Positions 28,748 to 41,070 are shown, counted from the stretch's first letter. The stretch is DNA of 64,000 nucleotides from Mycoplasmoides gallisepticum (GCF_900476085.1 NZ_LS991952.1:744001-808000), one strand, 5' to 3'. Made by a program: numbers and translations. Notes: a model not told the origin generated them from the letters alone.

Positions 28748-29559
28748 ATATTATCGATTAATTCATTATATCGTAAAGTCGAATTAATTTTCTCATCCAA
28801 CTCATTTAATTGCATCGCTAGATCTAAACTAAAAGGCACATCTAAATTAATATCTCTTAAGAACTGCTTATCCTTAAAGATCTCATCAGGTCGACCTTGC
28901 TTGATTAAATTTCCGTGATCCATCACCAAAACGCGATCACAATTAACCACTTCTTCCATATCGTGGGTAATTGAAATCACTGTTTTACCTTGATTACGTA
29001 ATTGAAGCATAAAGCTTTTAATATCTTTTTTACCCTTAGGATCTAACATTGATGTTGATTCATCAAATAAGATAATACTTGGGTTGATCGCTAAAACTGA
29101 AGCGATCGCTACTCGTTGTTTTTGCCCACCAGATAATTTGTGGGGTTCGAATTTTAATATATCTTTGATCCCAACTTTATCAGCAACAGAATCAATAATT
29201 CTTTTAATCTCTCCACGGGGAATCTTACGGTTTTCTAACCCAAAGGCAATATCATCTTCTGCTGTAATCCCAATGAACTGGTTATCTGGGTTTTGAAAAA
29301 TAATCCCAACGTTGTCACGTAAGAACTTAATATTATCTCGTGAGATCGCATAACCAAATAAATAGATCGTACCTGCAAGTGGTTTTAAGATCCCTGTCAA
29401 CAACTTAGACATTGTTGATTTTCCAGACCCATTATGACCCACAATACAAACGTATTCTTTTTCATAAATTTCATAAGATACGTTTTTTAGTACTTGTTTT
29501 TTAGAGTTATATGAAAACGATACGTTTTCAAATTTTATTACTGAATTTTTATTATCCAT
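28720..29559 (-). CDS. ecfA1: ECF transporter ATPase EcfA1
   Basis: 279 residues. Walker A GHNGSGKSTMSK, Q-loop IIFQNPDNQFIG, signature LSGGQKQRVAIASV, Walker B IILFDESTSMLDPKG (Ser instead of the usual Pro after DE, as often in EcfA1) and SITHDMEEV. First gene of the energising module that would serve vitamin S components such as the one at 12207-13106. Confidence 0.94.
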   Translation of the reverse strand: MDNKNSVIKFENVSFSYNSKKQVLKNVSYEIYEKEYVCIVGHNGSGKSTMSKLLTGILKPLAGTIYLFGYAISRDNIKFLRDNVGIIFQNPDNQFIGITAEDDIAFGLENRKIPRGEIKRIIDSVADKVGIKDILKFEPHKLSGGQKQRVAIASVLAINPSIILFDESTSMLDPKGKKDIKSFMLQLRNQGKTVISITHDMEEVVNCDRVLVMDHGNLIKQGRPDEIFKDKQFLRDINLDVPFSLDLAMQLNELDEKINSTLRYNELIDNICSRVDQKD

Positions 29560-29606
29560 TTATCTAATTATAAAACCCAAACTAAAGAATCTGTTTAAAA
29601 AACAAC

Positions 29607-31118
29607 TTAAATTAGTGGTTCTTGATCCATCTCTTCAGGAATTTGAATCTCTAGGTATTTTAGGATCGTTGGGGCAACGTTAGCTAAAATCCCTTCTTTT
29701 TTAGTAAATTTAACGTTTGGATCGGTGATACTAAAAGGCACAACGTTCGTTGTGTGCTTGGTTACCTTTTGGTTATTTTCATCGATCATCTCTTCGGCAT
29801 TACCATGATCAGCCGTAAAGAAGACGGTAATATTATTCTTCTTAGCATCAGCTAATAATCTTCCAATCTCGTGGTCTAGTGCTTCAAGTCCTTTTAGGGT
29901 TGCTTCATAATTACCAGTATGACCAACCATATCAGGGTTAGCAAAATTTAACACGGTTAGATCGTATTTTGTATAAACTTTTAGTAACTGATCAACAATC
30001 GCTGCAGCCGACATTTCAGGTGCTAAGTCATAAGTCTTAACATCTTTTCTTGAAGGAACTAAAACTTTATCTTCGTTTTGATACTCAACTTCAACACCAC
30101 CATCAAAAAAGAAGGTAACGTGTGCGTATTTTTCAGTTTCAGCAATTCTTAATTGCTTCTTATTAGCATTCTTTAACACTTCACCTAAAGTGTTCTTTTC
30201 AATCTTTGGGGGATAACAGATCGCTGAAGGATTAATTCCTTCGTATTGCATCATAATTACGAAGTAAAGGTTTTTTCTTCTTAATTGTGGATGATGATCA
30301 TAATAATTCGAACCAAAGACATAATGACTTAATTGACGTGCTCGATCTGGTCTGAAATTAGCAAAAACAACACTATCATTATCTTGAATAGTGATCTCAT
30401 CACTCTTGTAATTATTATTGTAAGCGGGAACAATGAATTCGTCTGTAATATTTTGTTGATACGAATCTTTTACATAAGTTTTCAGATCAGCAAAACTCTT
30501 ACCTGTATTTGATAAAAGGTTGTTGTAAGCTAAATCAATTCGATCCCATCTTTGGTCACGATCCATCGCATAGAACCGACCAGAGATCGTACCGATCTTA
30601 GTTTTAGTTGTTTCTGCTTTTTTAATTAGTTGATCTAAATCAGCTAATAATTGGGTTGGTGGTACGTCTCTACCATCACCAAAGATATGTAAGATTGCAG
30701 GTACATTATGTTGATTAGCCAACTGCATGATCGCGTAGATATGGTTAATGTGTGAGTGCACGCCACCATTAGAGACCAATCCCAAGATATGTAGTTTACT
30801 ATTATTTTTCTTGGCATGATCAATCGCATTTAGTAATGCTTGGTTAGTAAAAAACTTCTTGTTTTCGATCTCTTTATTAATTAAAGATAGACCCGTATAA
30901 ATAATTCGGCCTGCTCCGATATTTAAGTGACCAACCTCAGAGTTACCAATCTGATTTTTAGGTAAACCCACAGCTTCACCACTAGCTTGAAGCATAATTG
31001 TGGGATTGTTGTTCATTAAGTTATCTAAATGAGGTGTTTTGGCATTTTTTACGGCATTACCGTGAGTAGTTGAACTGATTCCATAGCCATCAAGAATCAT
31101 TAATAGTGCTTTTTTCAT
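29607..31118 (-). CDS. gpmI: Phosphoglycerate mutase, cofactor-independent
   Basis: 503 residues, full length. Interconverts 3- and 2-phosphoglycerate with manganese. Motifs: LMILDGYG, catalytic Ser in GNSEVGHLNIGAGR, FGDGRDVPPTQLL, RFYAMDRDQRWDR, NFRPDRARQLS, NFANPDMVGHTGN and TADHGNAEEM. It follows tpiA by 3 bp. Confidence 0.97.
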   Translation of the reverse strand: MKKALLMILDGYGISSTTHGNAVKNAKTPHLDNLMNNNPTIMLQASGEAVGLPKNQIGNSEVGHLNIGAGRIIYTGLSLINKEIENKKFFTNQALLNAIDHAKKNNSKLHILGLVSNGGVHSHINHIYAIMQLANQHNVPAILHIFGDGRDVPPTQLLADLDQLIKKAETTKTKIGTISGRFYAMDRDQRWDRIDLAYNNLLSNTGKSFADLKTYVKDSYQQNITDEFIVPAYNNNYKSDEITIQDNDSVVFANFRPDRARQLSHYVFGSNYYDHHPQLRRKNLYFVIMMQYEGINPSAICYPPKIEKNTLGEVLKNANKKQLRIAETEKYAHVTFFFDGGVEVEYQNEDKVLVPSRKDVKTYDLAPEMSAAAIVDQLLKVYTKYDLTVLNFANPDMVGHTGNYEATLKGLEALDHEIGRLLADAKKNNITVFFTADHGNAEEMIDENNQKVTKHTTNVVPFSITDPNVKFTKKEGILANVAPTILKYLEIQIPEEMDQEPLI

Positions 31119-31121
31119 AGG

Positions 31122-31871
31122 TTATTTAGCTTCAATAAGTTGGATAAATTTGTGTGGGTCTAATGAAGCTCCACCCACTAGTGCTCCATTAATGTCTTTT
31201 TGTGCTAACAGTTCTGAAACATTATCAGGAGTAACTGATCCACCATATAAAATTGGTAACTCATTTGCGATCGTTTTTGATGATAATAAACCTAGAACAG
31301 TTCGAATATAAGCGATTGCATCTTGCGCAGTTTGACTTGAAGCAGTCTTACCTGTTCCGATCGCCCAAACTGGTTCATAAGCAATAATTAGATCTTTTAA
31401 TAAAGAACTATCAATTTCTTTAAGATCTTTTTCTAACTGATCTTTAAGTACAGCTTTGGTCTTGTTAGCTTCGTATTCTTCTAACGTTTCACCAATACAT
31501 AAAATTGGTCTCATCTTATTTTCTAATAGCGTTTTTACTTTCTGATTAATTAGTTCATCAGATTCATGAAATAATTTTCTTCGTTCAGAGTGACCAATTA
31601 TTACGTAATTAACACCAATATCTTTTAATTGTTCATAACTAACGGTTCCCGTGTTAGCTTTATTCATTACATAATTAGCATCTTGAGCTAAAACTAAACA
31701 TTCGTTTCTTTCTAATTGATTAGCCAAACCCAAATGTACGAATACTGGTGCAACACCAAAAACCACGTCTGGGTTTTTGGTTAACTTAGTTTGATTTAAA
31801 ACACTAAAAAACTCTTTAACTTCTTGAGTAGTTTTATATGTTTTTCAATTTCCAAAGATGTATCTTTTCAT
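31122..31871 (-). CDS. tpiA: Triosephosphate isomerase
   Basis: 249 residues. Interconverts glyceraldehyde 3-phosphate and dihydroxyacetone phosphate. GNWKTYK (Trp from TGA), catalytic His in VIIGHSERR, catalytic Glu in AYEPVWAIGTGKTAS, and phosphate-binding LYGGSV and ALVGGASL. It would also process the triose phosphate made by DeoC encoded upstream. Confidence 0.97.
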
Positions 31872-31900
31872 ACTGTTCATAAATTTCTTATTTTATAGAT

Positions 31901-33532
31901 TTATTTAATTAAACTGATGTATCGCTTTAGCGTTTTTGTAATCTGATTAGCTTCTTCTTTTAATTGCTTTAGCGAATTACCATATAAATTATAATAAAAT
32001 TTAAATTTCGGCTCTGTCCCTGACAGTCTGAATCTAATCCAAGAATCATCTTCTAAAATCCAGTCTAAACAATCCCCAGCTTGGTTTCATTTGATACTAA
32101 CGATCTTACGATCATTAATATAAGGTTGGTCGTATCTTTTTAAGCGTTCCATCCAATCGTTGGCTTTCTTCTTCCAATCAAGATCGTTGATTAGTGTGGT
32201 GATCGTATCGTTGTGGATAAAACCAAATTGTGGGTAGATCTCTCGTTCTAAGAAATCAACCATCGTGATCTTTCTTTTTAAACACTCGTTATAGATCTCA
32301 AGTGCTAGTGCTGCTGTTTGAAATGAATCCTTATCAGAACCAATCGTTGTTGGTAAAGCACCGATTGCTTCTTCAAACCCTAAGATGAAATCTTCTTGAT
32401 CTTTGTGATCAATCGCTTTATTCCCAATTCATTTAAAACCAGTTCCAACCCGATAAACAACACCGTTGTATTTAGCAATAATTCGATCAATCAAATTTGT
32501 TGATACGTATGATGAAACGATATATGGACGTTTAGTTAACTGCTTATACTTTAAGATGTAATAAGCAAAGATGATCCCCATCTCATTACCATTAAAGTAT
32601 CTAAACTCATTATTATGTTTTACAGCCACTGCTAATCGATCAGCATCGGGATCAGTAGCTAACATAATATCAGCCCCATAGTGTTGGGCATATTTTAGGG
32701 CTAGATCCCAAGATTCTCTAGCTTCTGGATTAGGTGATTTTGTGTAAGTAAAGTTCTCATCATACTTACATTGTTCTTTAACTGGAATCACATTGTAGTT
32801 AAATCTTCTTAACATCTCTGGTAATCAATATGATGCAGCTCCATGTTGACCAGTAAAGATAACTTTAAAATCCTTAACTTCTTTATGATCGGTTGTATAT
32901 AGATCGCGATAAATATCAGCAAAATAACGATCATAGATCTCATCAGGAATAAACTTAACCAAACGATCGTTTGGTTGATATTCTAGATTTAAGATCTCAC
33001 AACTCTTAGGCATGAAATCAATGATCTTTTGCGCATCTTGATTTAATAGTTGTGCCCCTTTTTCATTGTAGGTCTTAAACCCATTATCAGTTTTACGATT
33101 ATGAGATGCAGTTACATTAATCCCCCCATCAGCATTATATCTTGGGATTGCATAAGATAAGATTGGTGTTGAACTAATCTTATTATTATCAAATAAGTAA
33201 ACCTCAATCCCCATTGAAGTTAAAACATCCGTAATAATCTTTGCAAAGTGAACACCGTTCTTACGGTTATCGTGCGCAATCACACATCTTGGTGAAAAAC
33301 CAAATTTATCAATTAAAAAACGACCATAACCAAATGCCATCTGGGCATACGTAAAGTCATTTAAATATCGGTAACCAGGACCCATTTTTTGGCGAATACC
33401 AGCTGTGCCAAATCCTAATGGTTTTTCATTAAAAGCATATGCTAACTCTTGTTCTGACATTGCTTTTATCTGAGCTTTTAAGTCCTTGCTTACCTTTGGG
33501 TGAACTAATCAATATTTAACGGTATTATTCAT
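31901..33532 (-). CDS. manB: Phosphoglucomutase/phosphomannomutase family
   Basis: 543 residues. Alpha-D-phosphohexomutase fold: GTAGIRQKMGPG, phosphoserine loop TASHNRKTDNGFKTYN, metal loop ATDPDADRLAVAV, sugar loop GFEEAIG and phosphate loop RLSGTEPKFKFYY. In this salvage cluster a phosphopentomutase role (ribose 1-phosphate to ribose 5-phosphate) is plausible, because no separate deoB is seen here; that is inference. Confidence 0.92.
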
Positions 33533-33551
33533 AGTTGTTAATTCCTTCAAA

Positions 33552-33956
33552 TTATTTAGCAGTCATTGCTTTGTGATTAAAACCTAATGGTAATAGTTGT
33601 TTAAATTGATAGGTCTTTTTTGTTTGATTTTTATAATAGATCGTTATTAAAGTGCTGTCATCACTAAACTCTCATAATGCTTGACGACACATGCCACACG
33701 GTGAGGCATTACTATCATTTGAATCGCTCATCAAGTGGATCTGCTTGATCACAGGTAGATGATCAGAATTGCTACTAGTAATCATCGTTCCAATCGCATT
33801 TCTTTCAGCACATAAAGTAATTGGGTATGACGCGAATTCAACATTAACGCCTTGATATTCTTTGTTCTGATCATCAACTAAGATACAAGCAACATGAAAG
33901 TTCGAATAAACACAATAAGCTTTATCTAATAGTCGCAATAATTCGTTATGTTTCAT
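33552..33956 (-). CDS. cdd: Cytidine deaminase
   Basis: 134 residues. Deaminates cytidine and deoxycytidine. Catalytic Glu in [10 protein letters not shown], then zinc Cys residues in TLCAERNA and [10 protein letters not shown] 33956 is preferred over TTG 33983; it overlaps the deoA stop by 11 bp. Confidence 0.95.
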
Positions 33957-35205
33957 ATCTAATTGTTTTATCTGCTTTATCAATAATTACTTGATCAATT
34001 GGTTTAGATGAATATAAGCTCATGATAGGTTCATCTAAGCTCACTTGATCATGATTTTTTTTATGTAAGTAGATCCCTGCTTGGAAATCAATTGGTTGAT
34101 CTTTAATCATTCTGCCTGAGCCTAAACCTACTGAAACCATTGCTAGATCCACTGGTGAACTGTAACTGATCTTGCCGGCTTTTTTAGCTTTAAGTTGATA
34201 CTCGTATTTTGGCTGAAAATATGAGTCATTAATAATCTCTTGTCAGTTCCCAATTTGGGATTTTATCCAACTAATAAACTTATCAAATGGTTTTGTTGTT
34301 TTTAGTAGTTGATCTAAGCTAATTAAAGCTTCTTTTTTAGTAGTAAACTGCTTGGTTTCAACTAAAATTTCAGCGACCAGATTATCCATTAAAATTTTAA
34401 ATGAATTATTTTGAGATAACTGATTTTTTAAGTAAGCTATTGCTTCTTTAATTTCGATCGCATTACCAATACTGTTACCTAATACTTCATTCATATCATT
34501 GAGTTCGCACTTTAAATGACGATTGAACTTTTTAGCTAGATTTAACATCCGTTTTTTTAGTTCATTAGCTTCATCAATCGTTTTACAAAACGCTCCTAGA
34601 CCATACTTAATATCAATAAAGATGTAATCTGAATTAATCGCAAATTTCTTGGAAATAATTGATGAAGCAATTAAATCTAAACAATCAGTTGTTGCAGTAA
34701 CATCTCTTAATGCGTATAAGATCTTGTCCGCCAAAACTAAATCATTAGTTTGAGCAATAATAAACATATCATTGGTCTTAAGAATCTGTTTGGCTTGATC
34801 AAGACTAATAAAACAATCGACACCGATCGCTTCAAGTTTATCAATCGTTCCACCAGTGTGAGCTAACCCTCTTCCTGACATCTTAGCTACTTTGAAATTA
34901 AAGCAAGCTAAGATTGGTGCTAATGCGATTGATACCTTATCACCCACACCTCCGGTCGAATGTTTATCAATTAACTTTTTTTGATCTGATTCAAAGTTTA
35001 ATGTTTTACCTGATTTGATCATGAAATCAGTTAAATAAAACAACTCATCATCGTTTAAGCCATTAAATCAGATCGCCATTAATAATGCGCTGATCTGATA
35101 ATCTGGGATCGTTTTTTTGACACAACCATCAATGAAAAAACCGATCTCTTCTTTAGTTAAAATCTGCTTGGTTTTCTTCTTCTCAATGATATCAATAATG
35201 TTCAT
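33946..35205 (-). CDS. deoA: Thymidine/pyrimidine-nucleoside phosphorylase
   Basis: 419 residues. Cleaves pyrimidine nucleosides to base and pentose 1-phosphate. Signatures: [13 protein letters not shown] (phosphate binding) and [19 protein letters not shown]. The C-terminal domain continues through one TGA Trp near 34240. It lies 10 bp after deoC. Confidence 0.95.
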
Positions 35206-35215
35206 CGCTTTTTGA

Positions 35216-35887
35216 TTATTTAGCTAAATCCATCGTTTTTAATTCTTGCATTAATTTAACTGAACGAGAAGTCCCAATCCGATCAGCACCAACTTTAACA
35301 AATTCGATTAATTCTCTAGCTGTTGAGATCCCCCCACTAGCCTTAATTAAGATCTTATTTTGACTGGCTTGTTGCATAATCTTAATATCATTTAAACTAG
35401 CACCACGAGTTGAAAACCCCGTTGAAGTTTTAATAAAATCAGCACCACCATCAATACATGCTAAGGTAGCTTTTCTAATCTGTTCTTCATTTAGTAATGC
35501 CGTTTCTACGATCACTTTTAAGATCTTTTCACCACAAACTTTTTTAACTTGTCTGATCTCATCAATTACACAAGCACAACCATTAATTAGTTCTGGGATA
35601 TTGATTACCATATCAATCTCGTCAGCACCCATTTTAATTGAGGTTTTGGCTTCATAAACTTTTTGTTCACTAAAAGTTTCACCTAAAGGAAAACCCACCA
35701 CAGTGCAAACTTTTACGGGGGATTTTAATAAGATTTTTTTTGCTGTTCTAATGTAAGCTGGATTAACACAAACACTAAAAAAGCCATACTCAATTGCTTC
35801 ATGACATAATCTTTCGATCTCTTCGTATGTAGCATTAGCTTTTAAGTTAGTGTGGTCAATTAGTTTGTTGAAATTTAGAATGCTCAT
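35216..35887 (-). CDS. deoC: Deoxyribose-phosphate aldolase
   Basis: 223 residues. Splits deoxyribose 5-phosphate into glyceraldehyde 3-phosphate and acetaldehyde. Schiff-base Lys in FIKTSTGFS and the second active-site Lys in [17 protein letters not shown] and EIDMVINI are also typical. It starts 6 bp after the deoD stop. Confidence 0.97.
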   Translation of the reverse strand: MSILNFNKLIDHTNLKANATYEEIERLCHEAIEYGFFSVCVNPAYIRTAKKILLKSPVKVCTVVGFPLGETFSEQKVYEAKTSIKMGADEIDMVINIPELINGCACVIDEIRQVKKVCGEKILKVIVETALLNEEQIRKATLACIDGGADFIKTSTGFSTRGASLNDIKIMQQASQNKILIKASGGISTARELIEFVKVGADRIGTSRSVKLMQELKTMDLAK

Positions 35888-35892
35888 AGTGT

Positions 35893-36603
35893 TTATAGTT
35901 TATTAGCCACATTAAGTGCTAACTCCATCATATTTTTAAATGTTGTTTGGCGTTTCTCTGGACTCATTGATTCATGGGTAACTAATGAGTCAGAGACCGT
36001 TAGGATCGTCATTGCATGCTTTTTAGCTTTTTGTGCATTAGCATTCAAAGCAAAACCTTCCATCTCTACAGCAATCGCATTTCACTTTTCATTAGCTTGC
36101 TTGGGAGTGTATAAGGTTTGATAAAAAGCGTCTTCACAGATCACTAACCCTTCATGGTATTTGATCTTTAATTCATCAGCTGTTTTTCTTGATAACTCTA
36201 ATAATTTAGCTGAAGGGTAATTAGTTTTATCCACCACATCAACTCCGATTAGCATTGCATAAGGTGATTCACTATAAGCCTTGCTTTCTAAGATCACATC
36301 ACCTAAGTTAACATCTTTAACTAAAGCGCCACATGAACCAACACGAATAATATTTTCAACATCATAAAAATTATAAAGCTCGTGGGTGTAGATTCCAATT
36401 GAAGGATTACCCATCCCGTGACCCATAACTGTTACTAATTTGTTCTTATATTTACCTGTGTAAGCAAACATATTTCTTACTTCATTAACTAGTTTATAGT
36501 CTTCTAGAAATGTTTCTGCAATCCATTTTGCTCGTAATGGATCACCAGGCATAATTACTGTTTTAGCGATCTCTTCTTTTTTTGCTTTAATATGTGGAGT
36601 CAT
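35893..36603 (-). CDS. deoD: Purine-nucleoside phosphorylase DeoD-type
   Basis: 236 residues. Phosphorolysis of purine nucleosides. IMPGDPLRAKWIAE, GHGMGNPSIGIY, VGSCGALV, AVEMEGFAL and the catalytic Asp in VSDSLVTHE. The gap to the upstream permease (36604-36682) contains TATAAG- and GATAAT-like sequences, so an internal promoter is possible. Confidence 0.96.
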
Positions 36604-36682
36604 TATTTAATTACCTATTTTGAATTTGTTTATATATTTAATTATCTAACTTATAAAACTGATTGTTAAGATTATTTTTTTT

Positions 36683-37615
36683 CTACCTTAGTCCCTTATC
36701 AAAATGGTTACCGACATTTTTAGGACCAATTGAGAACTTACCAAGTAATAACATCGTTGCTAATGTTAGTGCGTATGGAATTGTTCTGACTAAAAAGATC
36801 TGTGATTGGTTAACGCTTGTAGTTGAAGTTGAATGAACTAATAGTGAACTAAATACCAAACCAATGATCGTAATTGGTAATAGTTTTCATCCACTTACGA
36901 TCAGGATTGCTAACGCAATGAATCCAACTCCATCCACATCTCCAGCAAACGATCTACCTGATTGGTAATATCCAAATAAAGCACCACCAGATCCAGCCAC
37001 AACACTAGCTAAGATAATCCCAATTCATTGGTACTTAGTAACATTAATTCCTTGTGAGTCAACAGCGTTAGGGTTTTCACCAACAGCTCGATATCTTAAT
37101 CCGATCTTTGAAAAGTTCATCACGACATATAAGATGATGAAAAAGACAATAAATAAAACAAAGATAATAATTGCTTCAGTACTAACACTATTTGGTCTTA
37201 GTGTTCGATTATAAACATTATCAAGACTTGGTCGACCAAATAAAGTCGTAGCGCGGTCTGATAAGATTTGTCCAATCCCTCTGGCTAACAGATTGATTCC
37301 AGTCCCAGCTATCACATGATCGGCTTTTAATTTAATCGTGGCAACCCCAAATAAGATTCCCACGGGAACAGATAATAAAGCTGATAATAAGATCGAAGCT
37401 AAAAACGTCCAGTTATACGTGGTTGTTAACATCCCACCCATCGATCTGAAAAAGACATTTGAAAAGAGTACAAAAAACGTTGCTCCAAACGTCATTGTTC
37501 CATTAATGGCAATATTAACAATTCCCACTCGTTCAGATAAATAACCACCAAAAACACCAAGGATCAGTGCAGGGGCTAGAATTAATCATTGATCTAGTTG
37601 GGTTGGTGAAAACAT
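36683..37615 (-). CDS. Nucleoside ABC importer, permease 2 (YufQ/MG121-like)
   Basis: 310 residues, eight to nine hydrophobic segments. Membrane subunit of a BMP-type ABC importer: GYLSERVGIVNIAINGTM near the N-terminus and LRYRAVGENPNAVDSQGINV are family signatures. Its ATG shares bases with the stop of permease 1 (TAATG). Predicted substrate is nucleosides, from both family and the downstream deo genes. Confidence 0.88.
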
Positions 37616-39264
37616 TATCTAGCCTCCTTATTAATATTTAGATTACTAATCTTTTTGTTGATTGTTTTAATGTGTTTATTTACTTGCATCTTCATCTCGT
37701 CTTCTAATGTAGCAGCAAGTTTTTGAATGCGTCTTTCTTCTTTATTTCACTTACTTAATTTATGTAACAGTTTTTGGTTTTTAGAACTCTCACAGTCTTG
37801 AATTACTTTTTCAGTAGCAAGAATTGAGTTAAAGACACAGCTGTGATAAAACTCGTTAACGATGCTAACTCGTTCTTGTACGTATTCATTTTTATACGTA
37901 TTAATCTGTTCTTTATATTCTTTTAAGAAAAGAATCTTAATTGGGTTGATCAAAACCATTAATGCAACTTTAAGCTTACTACCGTATTGTTCATTAAGTT
38001 GCTCGTTTAAATCTTTTTGAAGTTTCTTAACTTTAAATAGGTGCTTCTCAGATAAAGCAGCCATATTGTTCTCTAAGTTTTGATACTCCGTAATATTTTT
38101 ATCGCCATAGATCTTGATGATGATTCAACGCCATGGTTTTAAGTAGTTCATTAAACCATAAATTGAGATGATGTACATCAACACCCCTAGAGTTAAAGAT
38201 AATGTTTGTGGAGTTGGTAAGTTAGCAGGACCTTGTCCTACTGAGATTAGTGAGAACAACATTGATACGATCACAATCCCTCAAGGGTTGTTTAAGGCAA
38301 TTAATGAGATCGCAATTCCATTAAATCCTTCAATAGGCACAGATGATAAACCAAATCTTCCCACTGAACTAAAATCAATTGCTTGAGAAGCTTGACCAGT
38401 ATAAACAACAACACCCAAGATTCCAGCTAAAGCTCCTGAGATCGCAAATGAACTTAGTTGTAATAAGTTTTTATTATAACCAAAGTATTCAGCTGAACTA
38501 CTTGATAACCCTGTTGTTTTTAGTTTGTGACCAAAAACGGTAAATCTTAATAAAACCCAGACAATCACAACTGAAACAGCAGTAACTGCAATCGTTCACA
38601 CTCAACCAGTGTTACTAGTAAAGAAGGTTGGACCATTAACAACATAGAACGAATATTGATCCGGGAATTTCACTGATAAGAAGTTACCATTCAATCTTTG
38701 TGTACTATCAATGAAGTGATTGTTAATAATCGTTCCCACGATTAAAAGAATAATTCAGTTTAATAAGATTGCCGACACCACTTCATTGATCTTTAAGTAG
38801 ATCTTAAACAGTCCGGTTAGTACTGAAACAAAGGCCGCCACAAACATCGATAAGATGATCGTAATTAACTGACCACCAACTGCTGGAGCAAAACCTGTTT
38901 TCGCTAAATAATGGGTAATAATAAAAGCAAAAGAAGCACCTGCAAGCATCTGGCCTGAGATCCCAATATTAAAGATTTTTACTTGCATAGCAAAACCAAA
39001 TGATAGCCCTGCTAAAGTAAAGATCCCGATATTAGTAATGAAATCTTGTTGTTGTTTTTGATCTCGTAACCCTCTAGTAAATAAAGATAAAAACGCATAA
39101 CGGTTAACGTTTGTTGCCACTAAGATCCCATAAATTACTAATAAAGCAATTAGGATCAAAACAATAATACTTAAAATTCTTCTTCTGGTAGACTTATGTT
39201 CTTTACGGTAAAAAAATCGATCAAAACCGATCAAAAAATTCGGATACTTTTTAAATTGATTCAT
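37615..39264 (-). CDS. Nucleoside ABC importer, permease 1 with long cytoplasmic tail (YufP/MG120-like)
   Basis: 549 residues. The permease core covers about residues 20-365 (FTLAGLSFGFAMQVKIFNIG, GLSSSSAEYFGYN, PIEGFNGIAISLIALNNPWG). It is followed by about 185 charged, largely helical residues (YLKPWRWIIIKIYGDKN to the end) that ordinary YufP-type permeases lack. Start ATG 39264 overlaps the ATPase stop by 14 bp. A long form is also known, as I recall, in M. genitalium. Confidence 0.88.
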
Positions 39265-40909
39265 TCATCGCTTCTCCTGCTAATAATTGACCGATTTTAG
39301 ATCTTGTCATCTCTTCTTTAGACCCAATTCCGATGAAATTATTCCGACTGATCACTGCAATCGTATCAGCTAGTGCCATAATTTCATCTAGTTCATAAGA
39401 AACAAGTAAAACTGCTTTCCCTTGTTTTTTGGCTTCAATAATCTGACCGTGAATATATTCGATCGCTCCCACATCTAACCCTCTTGTTGGTTGGGCTAAA
39501 ATTAACAACTCGTGTTTTTTACTCATCTCTCGACCAATGATTAACTTCTGTTGGTTCCCACCAGATAGTGATCTTGATAGTGCAGTTCCATTCGCCGTAC
39601 CCCTAACGTCGAACTTGTCGATAATATCTTGGGCGTATTTAGCTATTTCAAACGGCACAATAAAACCTTTATCAGAGAAAGGTTTTTTATCAATTAAATT
39701 ATTAACTGAATTTAGTCTTACGTTCTCATCCAAGGTTAAACCATGTTTATGACGGTCTTCTGGAACAAAAGAGATTCCTAATCTAGAGCGCTTTTTGATT
39801 GATAGTTTTGAGATATCTACTAGTTTGTTATTATCCCTAAAAAAGATCTTATTGGGTTCTGATTTTTTTAAACCAGAAATAATCTCGATTAGTTTGGATT
39901 GACCATTACCCTCTACACCAGCTACTGCAAAGATCTCTCCCTTTTTAATTTCGAAATTAATCTTGCTTTTATCACGATTAGAACTACTAAGCTTTTCTCA
40001 TGTTTGTTTAGCTTTTTGTCAACCTTTAGTAAAAGTTGTTTTAGTTACTGAAGAAGCCTTATTCAATAATTCGTCATATTTTTCTTCAGCGGTCTTAGTA
40101 TCTAAATTTAGATCTCTAACACTCAATACAACTTCATCACTAGTAACGGGTGAATCATTAATTGAAGAGATAATCGTTCTACCAACCATTAGTTCTGCCA
40201 TCTCTTCAATTGAAGTTGTCTTTACATCAACAGAATCAACATACTCACCTTTTCTGATGATCGTTGCATTATCAGCAATCGCTTTGATCTCATGTAGTTT
40301 ATGACTAATAATAAGGATCGTTTTATTTTTAGCTTTAAACTCTCTTAAGATCTCTAAAAAACTTTCAATCTCATTATCTGATAAAACTGCTGTTGGTTCA
40401 TCAAAAATTAAGAGATCAGCATCACGATAAAGAACTTTTAAAATCTCAACTTTTTGCTGTTCACCAACAGTTAAAGAAGAAACCTTCGCATTTAAATCGA
40501 TCTTAAAGTTATATTCATCGATAATCTTCTTTAATTTGTTGAAACTCTTCTTATAATGAATGATCCCAGCTTTAGTGGTTTCAGACCCCAAGATGATATT
40601 ATCGATCACCTTAAAATTCTCAATCAACTTAAAGTGTTGGTGAACCATCCCAATCTTTGCTTTAGAAGCATCCTTTGAAGACTTAAAGTTAACTTCTTTA
40701 CCCCAAACATAAATCTGACCTTCATCTTGTTTGTACAAGCCAAACAAGATTGACATAAGAGTTGATTTACCTGCTCCATTCTCACCTATAATGGCGTGTA
40801 TTTCATTCCTCTTAACTGACAGATTAATTCCTGAGTTAGCTTTTATCTGGCCGTTATTAAAGGATTTATGGATATCAACCATTCGAAGTGCATATTCTTG
40901 TGTATCCAA
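39251..40909 (-). CDS. Nucleoside ABC importer, double ATPase (MG119-like)
   Basis: 552 residues with two nucleotide-binding domains. First: IIGENGAGKSTLM, HQHFKLIENF, LTVGEQQKVEILK, LLIFDEPTAVLSDNE. Second: VAGVEGNGQSKL, FVPEDRHKHGLTL, LSGGNQQKLIIGRE and LILAQPTRGLDVGA, where Gln replaces the usual Walker B residue as is normal in this sugar/nucleoside family. TTG 40909 is chosen because AAAGGA lies 8 nt upstream; the next ATG is at 40882. No substrate-binding lipoprotein gene accompanies the operon. Confidence 0.9.
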
Positions 40910-40950
40910 ACTAATATCCTTTCATTTTTATTTATTTTCTTATTTTAACT

Positions 40951-40960
40951 AATATAATAT
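40951..40960 (-). promoter_or_regulatory. Promoter -10 region of the nucleoside transporter operon
   Basis: TATATTATATT on the minus strand about 42 bp before the TTG start; no clear -35. It is the only AT-rich -10 match next to the ribosome-binding AAAGGA. Confidence 0.4.
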
Positions 40961-41070
40961 AAAGAAAAATTACCCATTAGACAGATTATTAATATTAGAT
41001 TGTTGTTTTGGACAAATTCTTATAAATATATATTTATGATTCGTTGCTTTTCTAAGTAAAAAGAGGGGGA

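Noticed and set aside
39251-40909. Defective second Walker B (AQPTRG) in the importer ATPase
   Set aside because: This is the normal sequence in the double-ATPase sugar/nucleoside importer family, not a lesion.
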